From: SAR92 bacterium BACL16 MAG-120619-bin48
GTDB lineage: Bacteria; Pseudomonadota; Gammaproteobacteria; Pseudomonadales; Porticoccaceae
Direction: 5' to 3'
DNA length: 64,000 nucleotides
Assembly: GCA_001438605.1 (NCBI GenBank)
Contig: LIDE01000009.1
Coordinates: 26,001-90,000 of the forward strand
Shown here: positions 18,198 to 30,025 of the stretch, piece after piece
Layout of the letters: each line of letters opens with the position of its first letter
Position numbering within the stretch: position 1 is the first letter of the stretch
The notes under the pieces: model-generated
Told to the model about the DNA's origin: nothing
The model's database searches: none
The model's input: the letters and a program-made list of their open reading frames with translations, nothing else
Program-made: the position numbers and the translations under genes

Positions 18198-19325
18198 ATG
18201 CGAAAAACCAATCTAGCAATGGCCTTTAGCTACGAACAAGCAATGATTTTGGACAGTGCAAAAGCCTTTTGCAGTGACAAATCAACCATCGCAGCCGTGC
18301 GCAATTTACTCGACGGCGAAACTGGGTTTAACCCACAGGTGTGGCAAGAGATGGTTGCCCTCGGCTGGACCGGCATTGCCATCCCCGAAGAGTATGGCGG
18401 CTTAAATCTTGGCGTGGGCGCCCTGGTGCCACTGGCTGAAACTATGGGTCGCCATCTGCTGGGCACGCCGCTTATCTCTAGCGCGCTGACCGCACAAGCC
18501 ATTCTGCGCAGCGGCACTGAGTCCCAGCGCGCTGCTTGGTTGCCTGCGTTGGCCGACGGTGCTGCAGGTGCCCTCGCCCTGCTCGATAACGAAGACTGGG
18601 GCGGCGACTTTAGTGGCTGCACAGTGAGCGGCAGTGGCGACAACTTAACCCTCACGGGGCGCAAGTTAATGGTTGCCGATGGCGCTGTTGCGGATCTTTT
18701 TGTGGTGTCAGCCAGCCATGCGGGGCAGCCGGTTCTGGTTTTGGTCGAAGCCAAGCAATTGCCGGCTGGCGCACTTGAGTCTAAAACACTCATTGATGAG
18801 ACAAAACGCGCCTGCAATGTCGATTTCAGTGGCGTGACAGTGACCTCAAGCGCTCTGCTCACACCATCCGCAAGCACGCTGCATGAGCTTCGCCTGATCG
18901 GCGCGCTGCTCACAGCCGCGGAGGCTACCGGCACTGCCGCAGCCGCTCTCGACTTGATTGTCAGCTACCTCACCACTCGAGTGCAGTTTGGTCGCTTAAT
19001 TGGTTCTTATCAGGCATTAAAGCACCCCACTGTCGAGATTTTGTTACAGATGGACGCTGCTCGCTCCCTGATTTACCACGCGGCAACCTTAATTGGCGAC
19101 GGCCCCATCGACAGCGACACTGAAATTGCCTGCCGTATGGCAAAAGCGCAAGCCACCGAGGCACTCTTGTTCGCCGGCGACCGCGCCGTGCAGTTTCACG
19201 GCGGCATGGGCTTTACCTATGATTGCGATGCTCAGCTCTATATCCGCCGAGCGCAGTGGGCGCAGCATCAATACGGTGACGCTCAGCATCACCGGCGCAA
19301 ACTTGCAGACTTGTTGTTGGATTGA
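18198..19325 (+). CDS. acyl-CoA dehydrogenase, probable non-catalytic partner of pair 1
   Basis: ACAD-fold protein of 375 residues. The AIPEEYGGL segment and the TRVQFGRLIGSYQALKH motif are present. At the helix-G position the sequence is LIGALLTAAEATG, with no Glu-Arg pair, and the C-terminal end (QHQYGDAQHHRRKL) also lacks the medium-chain-type Glu. The FAD loop is poorly conserved (LLDNEDWGGDFSG). These losses match beta subunits of alpha2beta2 ACADs known from steroid side-chain degraders. The start at 18198 has GGGAAAAAATC before ATG. Activity alone is doubtful; partnership with the upstream subunit is inference from adjacency and complementary residues. Confidence 0.83.
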   Translation: MRKTNLAMAFSYEQAMILDSAKAFCSDKSTIAAVRNLLDGETGFNPQVWQEMVALGWTGIAIPEEYGGLNLGVGALVPLAETMGRHLLGTPLISSALTAQAILRSGTESQRAAWLPALADGAAGALALLDNEDWGGDFSGCTVSGSGDNLTLTGRKLMVADGAVADLFVVSASHAGQPVLVLVEAKQLPAGALESKTLIDETKRACNVDFSGVTVTSSALLTPSASTLHELRLIGALLTAAEATGTAAAALDLIVSYLTTRVQFGRLIGSYQALKHPTVEILLQMDAARSLIYHAATLIGDGPIDSDTEIACRMAKAQATEALLFAGDRAVQFHGGMGFTYDCDAQLYIRRAQWAQHQYGDAQHHRRKLADLLLD

Positions 19326-19587
19326 GCCAGCTAACACGAGGGCAGTCTCAATGCTGCTACCCTGTGACGCGCAGCGCAATGCCAGCAAGATCTGTACTTG
19401 CGGCAATCTAGTCTGACAACAAAACCGTAGAACGCTGTAAGCTGGTCTTGAGGGTGCCAGTGAGACGTCGGGGCGTGCTAAAGTATGGCATTGTCCGGAC
19501 TGCTAAATAGTTCAAAAGTGCGGCGACATCTGCAAAGGGATATGCGATAGCCTCCGTGCACTATCGTCACAACGAGAATAATAAAAA

Positions 19588-20460
19588 ATGAAAAAAGCAC
19601 ACACTATTATCGGAATTGTCATCTCTCTGGTTATTGGCGCGTTGGTCATACTCGCCGGCAGCCACGGCAGTATTCCAGTTGCTGGCCTGCCTCTGTTCGC
19701 CCTGTGTGGCGTCATTGGCTTCGCGCTCCACTGGTCGGTATTTGTCCCATCTTATATTTTCCAAACAGAGCACTACTTCGATTTAACCGGTTCCATCTCC
19801 TATATCAGCACGGTGGCCGTGGCTGCGGCACTGAACCCCCAACTGGACGCCCGCGACATTATTATTTGTGCGATGATTTTTATCTGGGCTGCGCGACTCG
19901 GCTCGTTTCTGTTTTGGCGAATCAAGAAGGACGGTCAAGACAAGCGTTTCACCGTGATGAAAACCCAGCCGATTTGGTTTCTCATGACCTGGACCCTCGG
20001 CGGACTGTGGGTGCTGGTAACCATGGCGGCCGGCCTTGCCGCCATCACCTCAAGCACAACCGCAGAGATGGGCCCGCTATCTTGGCTGGGCTGTGCCCTG
20101 TGGCTGTTCGGCATGACTGTAGAAGTGATGGCTGACCGCCAGAAAACCCAGTTCCGCGCTGTGCCTGAAAATCGCTCACGCTTTATCACCACCGGTCTCT
20201 GGGCCTGGTCGCGACACCCCAACTACTTTGGCGAGATCACCCTCTGGCTCGGCCTCTCATTAGTGGCTTTGCCCGTGCTCTCTGGCTGGCAGTTGGCGAC
20301 CATGATTTCGCCGGTGTTTGTCTATCTGCTACTGACAAGGGTCAGTGGTATTACGCTGCTGGAGGCAATGTCGAACAAAAAGTGGGGTGATGACCCCGCC
20401 TACATCGCCTACCGCGATTCCACGCCAGCACTGATGCTGCGCAAACCGCGGGGGCGTTGA
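19588..20460 (+). CDS. DUF1295 / steroid 5-alpha-reductase-like membrane protein
   Basis: Integral membrane protein of 290 residues with about 7-8 hydrophobic spans. The family hallmark near the C-terminus, WSRHPNYFGEITLW, belongs to the steroid 5-alpha-reductase/ICMT-like fold that binds NADPH and a lipid substrate. No bacterial function is firmly established for DUF1295. It lies between the ACAD pair and the HSL-type hydrolase gene, consistent with a role in lipid, sterol or isoprenoid metabolism. It is separated from the ACAD pair by 262 bp, so it need not share the transcript. Ribosome-binding site is weak. Confidence 0.82.
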   Translation: MKKAHTIIGIVISLVIGALVILAGSHGSIPVAGLPLFALCGVIGFALHWSVFVPSYIFQTEHYFDLTGSISYISTVAVAAALNPQLDARDIIICAMIFIWAARLGSFLFWRIKKDGQDKRFTVMKTQPIWFLMTWTLGGLWVLVTMAAGLAAITSSTTAEMGPLSWLGCALWLFGMTVEVMADRQKTQFRAVPENRSRFITTGLWAWSRHPNYFGEITLWLGLSLVALPVLSGWQLATMISPVFVYLLLTRVSGITLLEAMSNKKWGDDPAYIAYRDSTPALMLRKPRGR

Positions 20461-20472
20461 GAAGAGATTGCT

Positions 20473-21534
20473 CTAGGCTGAGTGGCGTTGTAAAAACAGT
20501 TTGATCTGCTCAAACGACGCCTCAGCTTCGGGAAGCTCTGGATAGAAAATTTGCCATACATGGGGCACGTGCTGCCAGCGTTGCAGTGTGGCGTCAGTGC
20601 CCGCTGCCACAGCCTTGTTCACATAGCGGCGACCATCGTCGCGCAACATCTCATGGTCACTCACCTGCACCAAAATCGGCGGCAAGCCAGACAGGTCGCC
20701 TAATAATGGCGAAATCGCTGGCGCTGTAGGTTTAGCTTTACCCGACCACCACTGCACCGCAAACAACAGCCATCGAGGCACTTTATTTAGCCCTTTGGCC
20801 AGCGGTTTGAGAATAATATCGGTATCCATATTAGTGCTAAGGCTTGGGCTGACCATGCGCGCATCAGTGACGGGAGAGAGCGCCACGGCCGCATTCGGCG
20901 CCCGCCGGCCACTATCCCGCACCCAAGCGAGCAGAGACAACGTTAAATTACCTCCGGCAGAATCCCCGGCAACGTAGACCGTGGTCGCAGGTGCTGCGCC
21001 ATCAGGACCCTGCTGCAGCATCCAGTCGTAAGCAGTGCGGCAGTCTTCCACCGAGGCCATGCGGTTGTGCTCAGGCATCAGGCGATAATCAATTGCCAGC
21101 ACCGCTGCATTGCTGATTTCAGATAATTTACTGGTAATCACACGATGGCTTTTCGGGCTGCCAAAATAAAATGCACCGCCATGAATATAGAGCAAGCGAC
21201 GGTCGCTATTGACGCCAGGAGCAACAACCCACTCTGCGGGAACGCCGCCAGCATCAACGGCCGTGACAGCACTGACAATCGGCGCGTTGGCAAACATATT
21301 GTTAATAATGTCGCGGGTAGCCACTAACCGCTCAGTCACGCCCATATGCGCTGTTGCGCGATGACTGCCGCCGATGCGCTCCATGATGGCATCGAGCGCG
21401 GCAGCAGAATCCATCGCATCAAATTGATGCCCCTCCGGCAGATCAAATTCTGCCATCGGGTCTTTCCGAGTGACAGCATACGCCGTCACAGCGGCCCCCA
21501 CTGCCACAGCACCGCCGATTATTAGTGCACTCAT
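20473..21534 (-). CDS. alpha/beta hydrolase, hormone-sensitive-lipase type
   Basis: Esterase/lipase of 353 residues with the HSL-family oxyanion motif YIHGGAFYFGS and nucleophile elbow GDSAGGNL. The acid and His appear in VQVSDHEMLRDD and VPHVWQIF. An N-terminal hydrophobic helix (MSALIIGGAVAVGAAVTAYA) may anchor it in the membrane. Its ATG overlaps the stop of the upstream ACAD gene by 4 bp (ATGA), so it is translationally coupled to ACAD pair 2. It probably hydrolyses esters of the acyl substrates handled by those dehydrogenases. Confidence 0.85.
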   Translation of the reverse strand: MSALIIGGAVAVGAAVTAYAVTRKDPMAEFDLPEGHQFDAMDSAAALDAIMERIGGSHRATAHMGVTERLVATRDIINNMFANAPIVSAVTAVDAGGVPAEWVVAPGVNSDRRLLYIHGGAFYFGSPKSHRVITSKLSEISNAAVLAIDYRLMPEHNRMASVEDCRTAYDWMLQQGPDGAAPATTVYVAGDSAGGNLTLSLLAWVRDSGRRAPNAAVALSPVTDARMVSPSLSTNMDTDIILKPLAKGLNKVPRWLLFAVQWWSGKAKPTAPAISPLLGDLSGLPPILVQVSDHEMLRDDGRRYVNKAVAAGTDATLQRWQHVPHVWQIFYPELPEAEASFEQIKLFLQRHSA

Positions 21535-22694
21535 AAGCTGCTGTAACTCAGGTGGTTAAACTTTTTCTGGTGATAATCACCGTCACCAAAGGTCACATTG
21601 ATAGTCATTAAGCGCTTTACATAATGGCCAATATTCAGCTCGTCGGTCATGCCAATACCGCCATGTAGCTGTATGGCCTCCTCGCCCACTTTGCGGCCAA
21701 ACTTGGCAACGGTGGCTTTGAGGGCGTGCACAGACTTGAGCAGCTCGGTGTTGTCCATTTCCGGGTTGGCAGCGATATCGTTGGCGTCGCAAAGACCGCG
21801 GTAGAGCATCGATTTGGTTTGCTCGCAAGCGATAAACATATCCACCATACGATGCTGCAGCGCTTGGAAAGAGCTGATCGGCGTACCAAACTGCTGGCGC
21901 GTTTTTGAGTACTCAACCGTCAGACTGTTAAGCATCGACATAATGCCCAGCGCCTCAGCGCTGAGCGCCATCAGTACCGTAGGCATAACGCCATCAACAA
22001 GATCTAAGCCTTCACCCACACCTTTTAACAGCTGGTCTGCAGCGACAATAACATTGTCAAAGGTGACGGTCGCTGCGCGCTGGCCATCCATTGTTTTGTA
22101 GCTTTTAACCGTGACACCAGCTGCTTTGGAATCCACTAAAAAGAGACTGATACCCTGACGATCAAACTGAGAGCCACTGGTGCGGGCAGTCACGACAAAC
22201 TTATCCGCAATTCCACCATTAAAGACCACGGTTTTTTCACCAGTGATGCTGTAGCCGCCGTCGCAGGCAGTCGCTGTGGTGGTGACATCGGCCATTTCAT
22301 AGCGCGATTGCCGCTCTAAAAAGGCAAAGGAGCCCAGACAGCTGCCGTCGATCACCGACGGAATAATGGCTTCTTTCAAGGGCTCATTAGTGGACGCTGA
22401 GAGCAAGCCGCCAAATACAACCACGGTGGAGACAAAAGGCTCGACCACTATGCCTTTGCCGAGTTCTTCCATAATTGCGGCGAGATCTTCTGCCGTGCCG
22501 CCGAAGCCGCCGTACTCTTCCGCGAAGGGCACTGAAAGCCAGCCTAACTCGGCAAATGTTGCCCAAAAGTCGCGGCTCATGCCCTCTTCCGAGTCGATAA
22601 TTTTACGGCGGGTGTCAAAGTCGTACTCGTCGCGAACAAAGCGCGCAACGCTGTCTTTGATCATGGTTTGTTCTTCTGAAAAATCAAAATTCAT
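21531..22694 (-). CDS. acyl-CoA dehydrogenase, probable non-catalytic partner of pair 2
   Basis: ACAD-fold protein of 387 residues beginning MNFDFSEEQTMIKDSVARF. At helix G it reads VLMALSAEALG with no Glu-Arg, and the C-terminal segment (TINVTFGDGDYHQKKF) has no Glu either, so neither known base position is filled. The motif TRQQFGTPISSFQALQH is kept. GGAG lies 8 nt before the ATG. The gene follows the catalytic-type ACAD by 33 bp and overlaps the HSL-type hydrolase by 4 bp. The same catalytic-then-non-catalytic gene order is seen in pair 1 on the other strand. Confidence 0.85.
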   Translation of the reverse strand: MNFDFSEEQTMIKDSVARFVRDEYDFDTRRKIIDSEEGMSRDFWATFAELGWLSVPFAEEYGGFGGTAEDLAAIMEELGKGIVVEPFVSTVVVFGGLLSASTNEPLKEAIIPSVIDGSCLGSFAFLERQSRYEMADVTTTATACDGGYSITGEKTVVFNGGIADKFVVTARTSGSQFDRQGISLFLVDSKAAGVTVKSYKTMDGQRAATVTFDNVIVAADQLLKGVGEGLDLVDGVMPTVLMALSAEALGIMSMLNSLTVEYSKTRQQFGTPISSFQALQHRMVDMFIACEQTKSMLYRGLCDANDIAANPEMDNTELLKSVHALKATVAKFGRKVGEEAIQLHGGIGMTDELNIGHYVKRLMTINVTFGDGDYHQKKFNHLSYSSL

Positions 22695-22727
22695 CTGTGT
22701 AAACTCCGAAAATCTGTTGTCTGTCGC

Positions 22728-23912
22728 TTAGAGGCCAAGTACGGCTTTGGCGATCACGTTGCGCTGAACTTCGTTAGAACCACCGTAGATGGTTGCGGCT
22801 CGTCCATACATGTAATTTCTGCGCGCTTCGTTGGCAAAGTTGTGTCCCAGCTCGGTATTGTCCAAGTCGCCTTGCAGCGCACCGCCGTAGTAGGAAGCCA
22901 ACTGCAACTGCAGCTCTTGAATCGCTTGGGTAATTTCAGTGCCTTTGATCTTCAGCAGCGACGACTCGGGACCGGGCTGGCCGCCAGCGGCCATCGAGGC
23001 GAATACGCGCAGCTCGGTGTATTCCAGAGCCATTAGCTCCATCTCAATATCGGAAAGACGCAGTTGGAAAATAGGATCTTTAATCATCGCTTGACCACCG
23101 TTAACTTCCGCAGCGGCGCGCAACTTTAGCTCACGAAGCGCACGCTTCGAGTCCGCGACTTCCGCCATACCGGTGCGCTCGTGGGCCAACAGCGCCTTGG
23201 CGTAGGTCCAGCCCTTGTCCTGCTCACCAATTCGATTAGCTACAGGCACCAGAACGTCTTCAAACAGCACTTCGTTCAGGCTGTGCTTACCGTCGATACT
23301 GACAATGGGCTTAACCGTAATGCCGGGAGTTTTCATATCGATCAGCAAAAAGCTAATGCCTTGCTGGCGACGAATATCTTTGGTGGTGCGAACTAAGCAG
23401 AAAATCCAATCAGCGTACTGAGCGAGCGTGGTCCAAATTTTGCGGCCATTGACGATATAGTTATCACCGGCATATTCAGCCGTCGTGCTCAGCGCCGCGA
23501 GGTCAGAGCCAGCGCCTGGCTCAGAGTAACCCTGACACCACCAGTCATCGCTGGACAAAATGCGCGGCAGAAACTTAGCTTTTTGCTCCTGGGTGCCGAA
23601 GGTATAGATCACCGGCGCCACCATTTTTAAGCCAAAAGGCACAACATCAGGGATACCGGCGGCACCGCGCTCTGTCTCGTAAATAAACTTTTGTGTGACG
23701 GTCCAACCGGTACCGCCGTATTCCTTTGGCCAACCCGGCGCAATCCAGCCCTTGGCATAGAGTTTTTTCTGCCAGCGAATCATAGCGTCTTTATAGTCGT
23801 CTTCGGGCTTAACACCCTCCGGGCTCACCTGTGTTGGCTTGTATTCGTTGGCAAAAAATTGACGCACTTCATCTCTAAATTCAAGATCCTGTGCTGAGAA
23901 ATTAATATCCAC
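22728..23912 (-). CDS. acyl-CoA dehydrogenase, catalytic-type subunit of pair 2
   Basis: ACAD of 394 residues. I start it at GTG 23912 (VDINFSAQDLEFRDEV), which has GGGGAG 8 nt upstream; the frame extends to 23963 without similarity. FAD/substrate loop GYSEPGAGSDLAAL, helix-G LLAHERTGMAEV with the Glu-Arg pair, and C-terminal IYGGSNEVQRNVIAK are all present. It is the first gene of an operon ACAD-ACAD-hydrolase. A PsrA-like palindrome lies about 230 bp upstream. Related FadE proteins act on long or branched CoA esters. The true substrate is unknown. Confidence 0.88.
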   Translation of the reverse strand: MDINFSAQDLEFRDEVRQFFANEYKPTQVSPEGVKPEDDYKDAMIRWQKKLYAKGWIAPGWPKEYGGTGWTVTQKFIYETERGAAGIPDVVPFGLKMVAPVIYTFGTQEQKAKFLPRILSSDDWWCQGYSEPGAGSDLAALSTTAEYAGDNYIVNGRKIWTTLAQYADWIFCLVRTTKDIRRQQGISFLLIDMKTPGITVKPIVSIDGKHSLNEVLFEDVLVPVANRIGEQDKGWTYAKALLAHERTGMAEVADSKRALRELKLRAAAEVNGGQAMIKDPIFQLRLSDIEMELMALEYTELRVFASMAAGGQPGPESSLLKIKGTEITQAIQELQLQLASYYGGALQGDLDNTELGHNFANEARRNYMYGRAATIYGGSNEVQRNVIAKAVLGL

Positions 23913-24231
23913 GTGGTTCACTCCCCGGTTGTAGTATTGTTGCCACAGCATAAGTTGTGGCATTTAGTGTGTCAATACGATAGAACTCGCCGGTCAGCGA
24001 TCGAAAACCTTGGCTGCAAAAGTCGGAGCACATGGCCTGGACCGAAGGCTGATGGCACTGCGGCGGCTGACGCGCAAAGCGAGATACCATACCGCCAGAA
24101 CGTATATCACCCTCAGAGGGCCGGAACGCAGTCTAAGTTTTACAAACAATTGTTTCGGTGAATGGAGGGATTACATTTACCCATAATTCTGGCGCGTATG
24201 TTGGTTATAAAAAAAGGAAAGTGAACTATCT
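23913..24231. other. intergenic region upstream of ACAD pair 2
   Basis: This 319-bp region holds the regulatory DNA of the ACAD-ACAD-hydrolase operon and the 3' flank of the YczE-like gene. The only clear element is the palindrome at 24143-24156. I see no credible gene. Confidence 0.5.
24143..24156. promoter_or_regulatory. PsrA-like operator (fatty-acid-responsive TetR-type box)
   Basis: The sequence CAAACAATTGTTTC fits (G/C)AAAC-N2-4-GTTT(G/C), the PsrA recognition pattern described in Pseudomonas, with a 4-bp spacer and a perfect 12-bp palindrome core. It lies about 230 bp before the ACAD start codon. No other match was found when I scanned intergenic regions by eye. No psrA gene is in the window. 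Confidence 0.45.
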
Positions 24232-24906
24232 TTATAAAAACCGCCTTACAAACAGTATCCCAATGGCGACGCAGGGGCCAATGCCAAAAGCGAAAAACAG
24301 TGTACCTACTCCGACCACACCACCAAGATACCAGCCAATTGAAACCACCGTGACTTCAATCCCTATTCGGATAGTTGCGATAGGCATTCCCGTTTTTGCC
24401 TGCAAGCCGGTCATGAGACCATCACGAGGTCCTGCACCCAGATTCGCGGTAAGATAAATTCCTGACGCTAGCCCCACAACCAACACACCAATTGCTGCTT
24501 GTATAAGCTGCCACCGCAAGGTTTCCGGATAAGGCAGTAATACCAATGAAAAATCTATCATGAAAGCTATAATTAAAGCGTTCAACAGCGTGCCCATACC
24601 TGGTTTTTGCCGCAATGGAATCCATAACACTAAAATAGCAAAACTTACGATCATGGTAACAAAACCAATACTCCATCCGGTTTTTCCGCTTATTCCCTGA
24701 GCGAGCACCGTCCACGGACTTACACCCGCTCCGCTGGCAATTAAGATCGATTCCCCCAATCCAAATAAAACCAAACCAAGGTTCAGGTAAAAGAACGTGA
24801 GCAGTTTAGGTCGCATGTTGTAGGGGGTTGATGAACTCCAATGCAAACGCGGTACTTTTTTGACAGAAAAAATTTTTAACACCGGCCATAGCGCTTCGAG
24901 CAACAT
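24232..24906 (-). CDS. YczE/YitT-family membrane protein
   Basis: Integral membrane protein of 224 residues with about five hydrophobic spans. The repeated small-residue motifs SGAGVSPWTVLAQG and NLGAGPRDGLMTGL are typical of the YczE/YyaS group. The ATG at 24906 is preceded by AGGATTACACCC, supporting this start even though the first ~30 residues are not conserved in the family as I know it. Function is not established; a Bacillus member affects surfactin production post-transcriptionally. Composition is more AT-rich than neighbouring genes, which could reflect transfer. It is 166 bp downstream of fadH. Confidence 0.75.
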   Translation of the reverse strand: MLLEALWPVLKIFSVKKVPRLHWSSSTPYNMRPKLLTFFYLNLGLVLFGLGESILIASGAGVSPWTVLAQGISGKTGWSIGFVTMIVSFAILVLWIPLRQKPGMGTLLNALIIAFMIDFSLVLLPYPETLRWQLIQAAIGVLVVGLASGIYLTANLGAGPRDGLMTGLQAKTGMPIATIRIGIEVTVVSIGWYLGGVVGVGTLFFAFGIGPCVAIGILFVRRFL

Positions 24907-25072
24907 GGGTGTAATCCTTTTCGGTAGTAAGAAACGAGCATTCAGTCCAACAATCTGCCAGAAATATTTATTTCATGCAGATATCGAACTCGTCGAGAAA
25001 ATTTGGCTCTCACACCACAATCACAGACTGGTAAGCCAATCGAAGATTAGACGAGGGAACCACAAAAAACAA

Positions 25073-29151
<4,079 letters not shown>

Positions 29152-29178
29152 CGATAACATTCCTAAACTCGTTGTTCG

Positions 29179-30003
29179 CTAGCGGTGGTCAGCCGCCCAA
29201 TAGGGCTTACGCTTTTCAACAAAGGCGGCGACACCCTCGCGCCCTTCGTCACTCAGCATGCAGTGGGCGAAGCCTTGAGACGCAAAATCCAAAGCCTCTG
29301 GCCGCGGTCGGCGTAGGGTTTCGAAAAGAATACTTTTGGTCACGGCATTCGCCCCTGGCGCACAGGCGGCAACTTGGCCTAAAACGGTCTGGCATTGCGC
29401 CTCAAGCTCTTTAATAGTCTCAGCCACAGCGTGTGCGATACCCAGCGCAACAGCCTCAGTGCCACTAAAACGGGCGCCTGTGAGCATTAAACGCCGCGCT
29501 TGGGTAAGACCGACACGCTCGGTGACAAAAGGGGCGATTTGTGCCGGCGGAATACCGAGACTGGTCTCGCTGAGACGAAAGCGCGCATCGGCCATCACGA
29601 GGGTGATGTCGGCAACACAGGCCAACCCTAGACCGCCGCCAATGGCAGCGCCCTCAACGAGAATAATCACCACCTGCGGCTGTTCATTGAGCTTAATCAG
29701 CAGATCGCCAAAGCTGCGGTTGCTTTGCGCCACTTCTTCAGCGCTGATCACCTGCATGCCTGATTTGAAGCCTTTGATATCGCCACCGGCGCAAAACACG
29801 CCGCCTTTGCCGCGCAGCACAATCGCCCGCAGACTCCGGTCGTTATGCACGGCGTCGAGCACTGCGGAAAGCTCGTCGCTCATCTCTGCGGATAATGCAT
29901 TCTTGGCCTCGGGGCGGTTTAGCCAGATGGTCAACACGGCGCCCTGCCGCTCTAGCAGCAGTGCTTTGGTATCGGGTAATACTGTTTTTGCTAAGTCTGT
30001 CAT
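29179..30003 (-). CDS. atuE: enoyl-CoA hydratase, probable isohexenylglutaconyl-CoA hydratase (AtuE-like)
   Basis: Crotonase-fold protein of 274 residues. The oxyanion segments are FCAGGDIKGFK and VEGAAIGGGLGLACVAD; the ETSLGIPPAQIAPFV segment recalls the glutaconyl-CoA hydratases LiuC/AtuE. In the acyclic terpene pathway this step adds water to isohexenylglutaconyl-CoA, the carboxylase product. The gene lies between the carboxylase beta and alpha genes, the same order (C-E-F) as in Pseudomonas atu clusters once atuD is removed. LiuC-type activity on methylglutaconyl-CoA is the main alternative. Confidence 0.8.
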   Translation of the reverse strand: MTDLAKTVLPDTKALLLERQGAVLTIWLNRPEAKNALSAEMSDELSAVLDAVHNDRSLRAIVLRGKGGVFCAGGDIKGFKSGMQVISAEEVAQSNRSFGDLLIKLNEQPQVVIILVEGAAIGGGLGLACVADITLVMADARFRLSETSLGIPPAQIAPFVTERVGLTQARRLMLTGARFSGTEAVALGIAHAVAETIKELEAQCQTVLGQVAACAPGANAVTKSILFETLRRPRPEALDFASQGFAHCMLSDEGREGVAAFVEKRKPYWAADHR

Positions 30004-30025
30004 GGTTTATCTCACTAGAAAGCGG

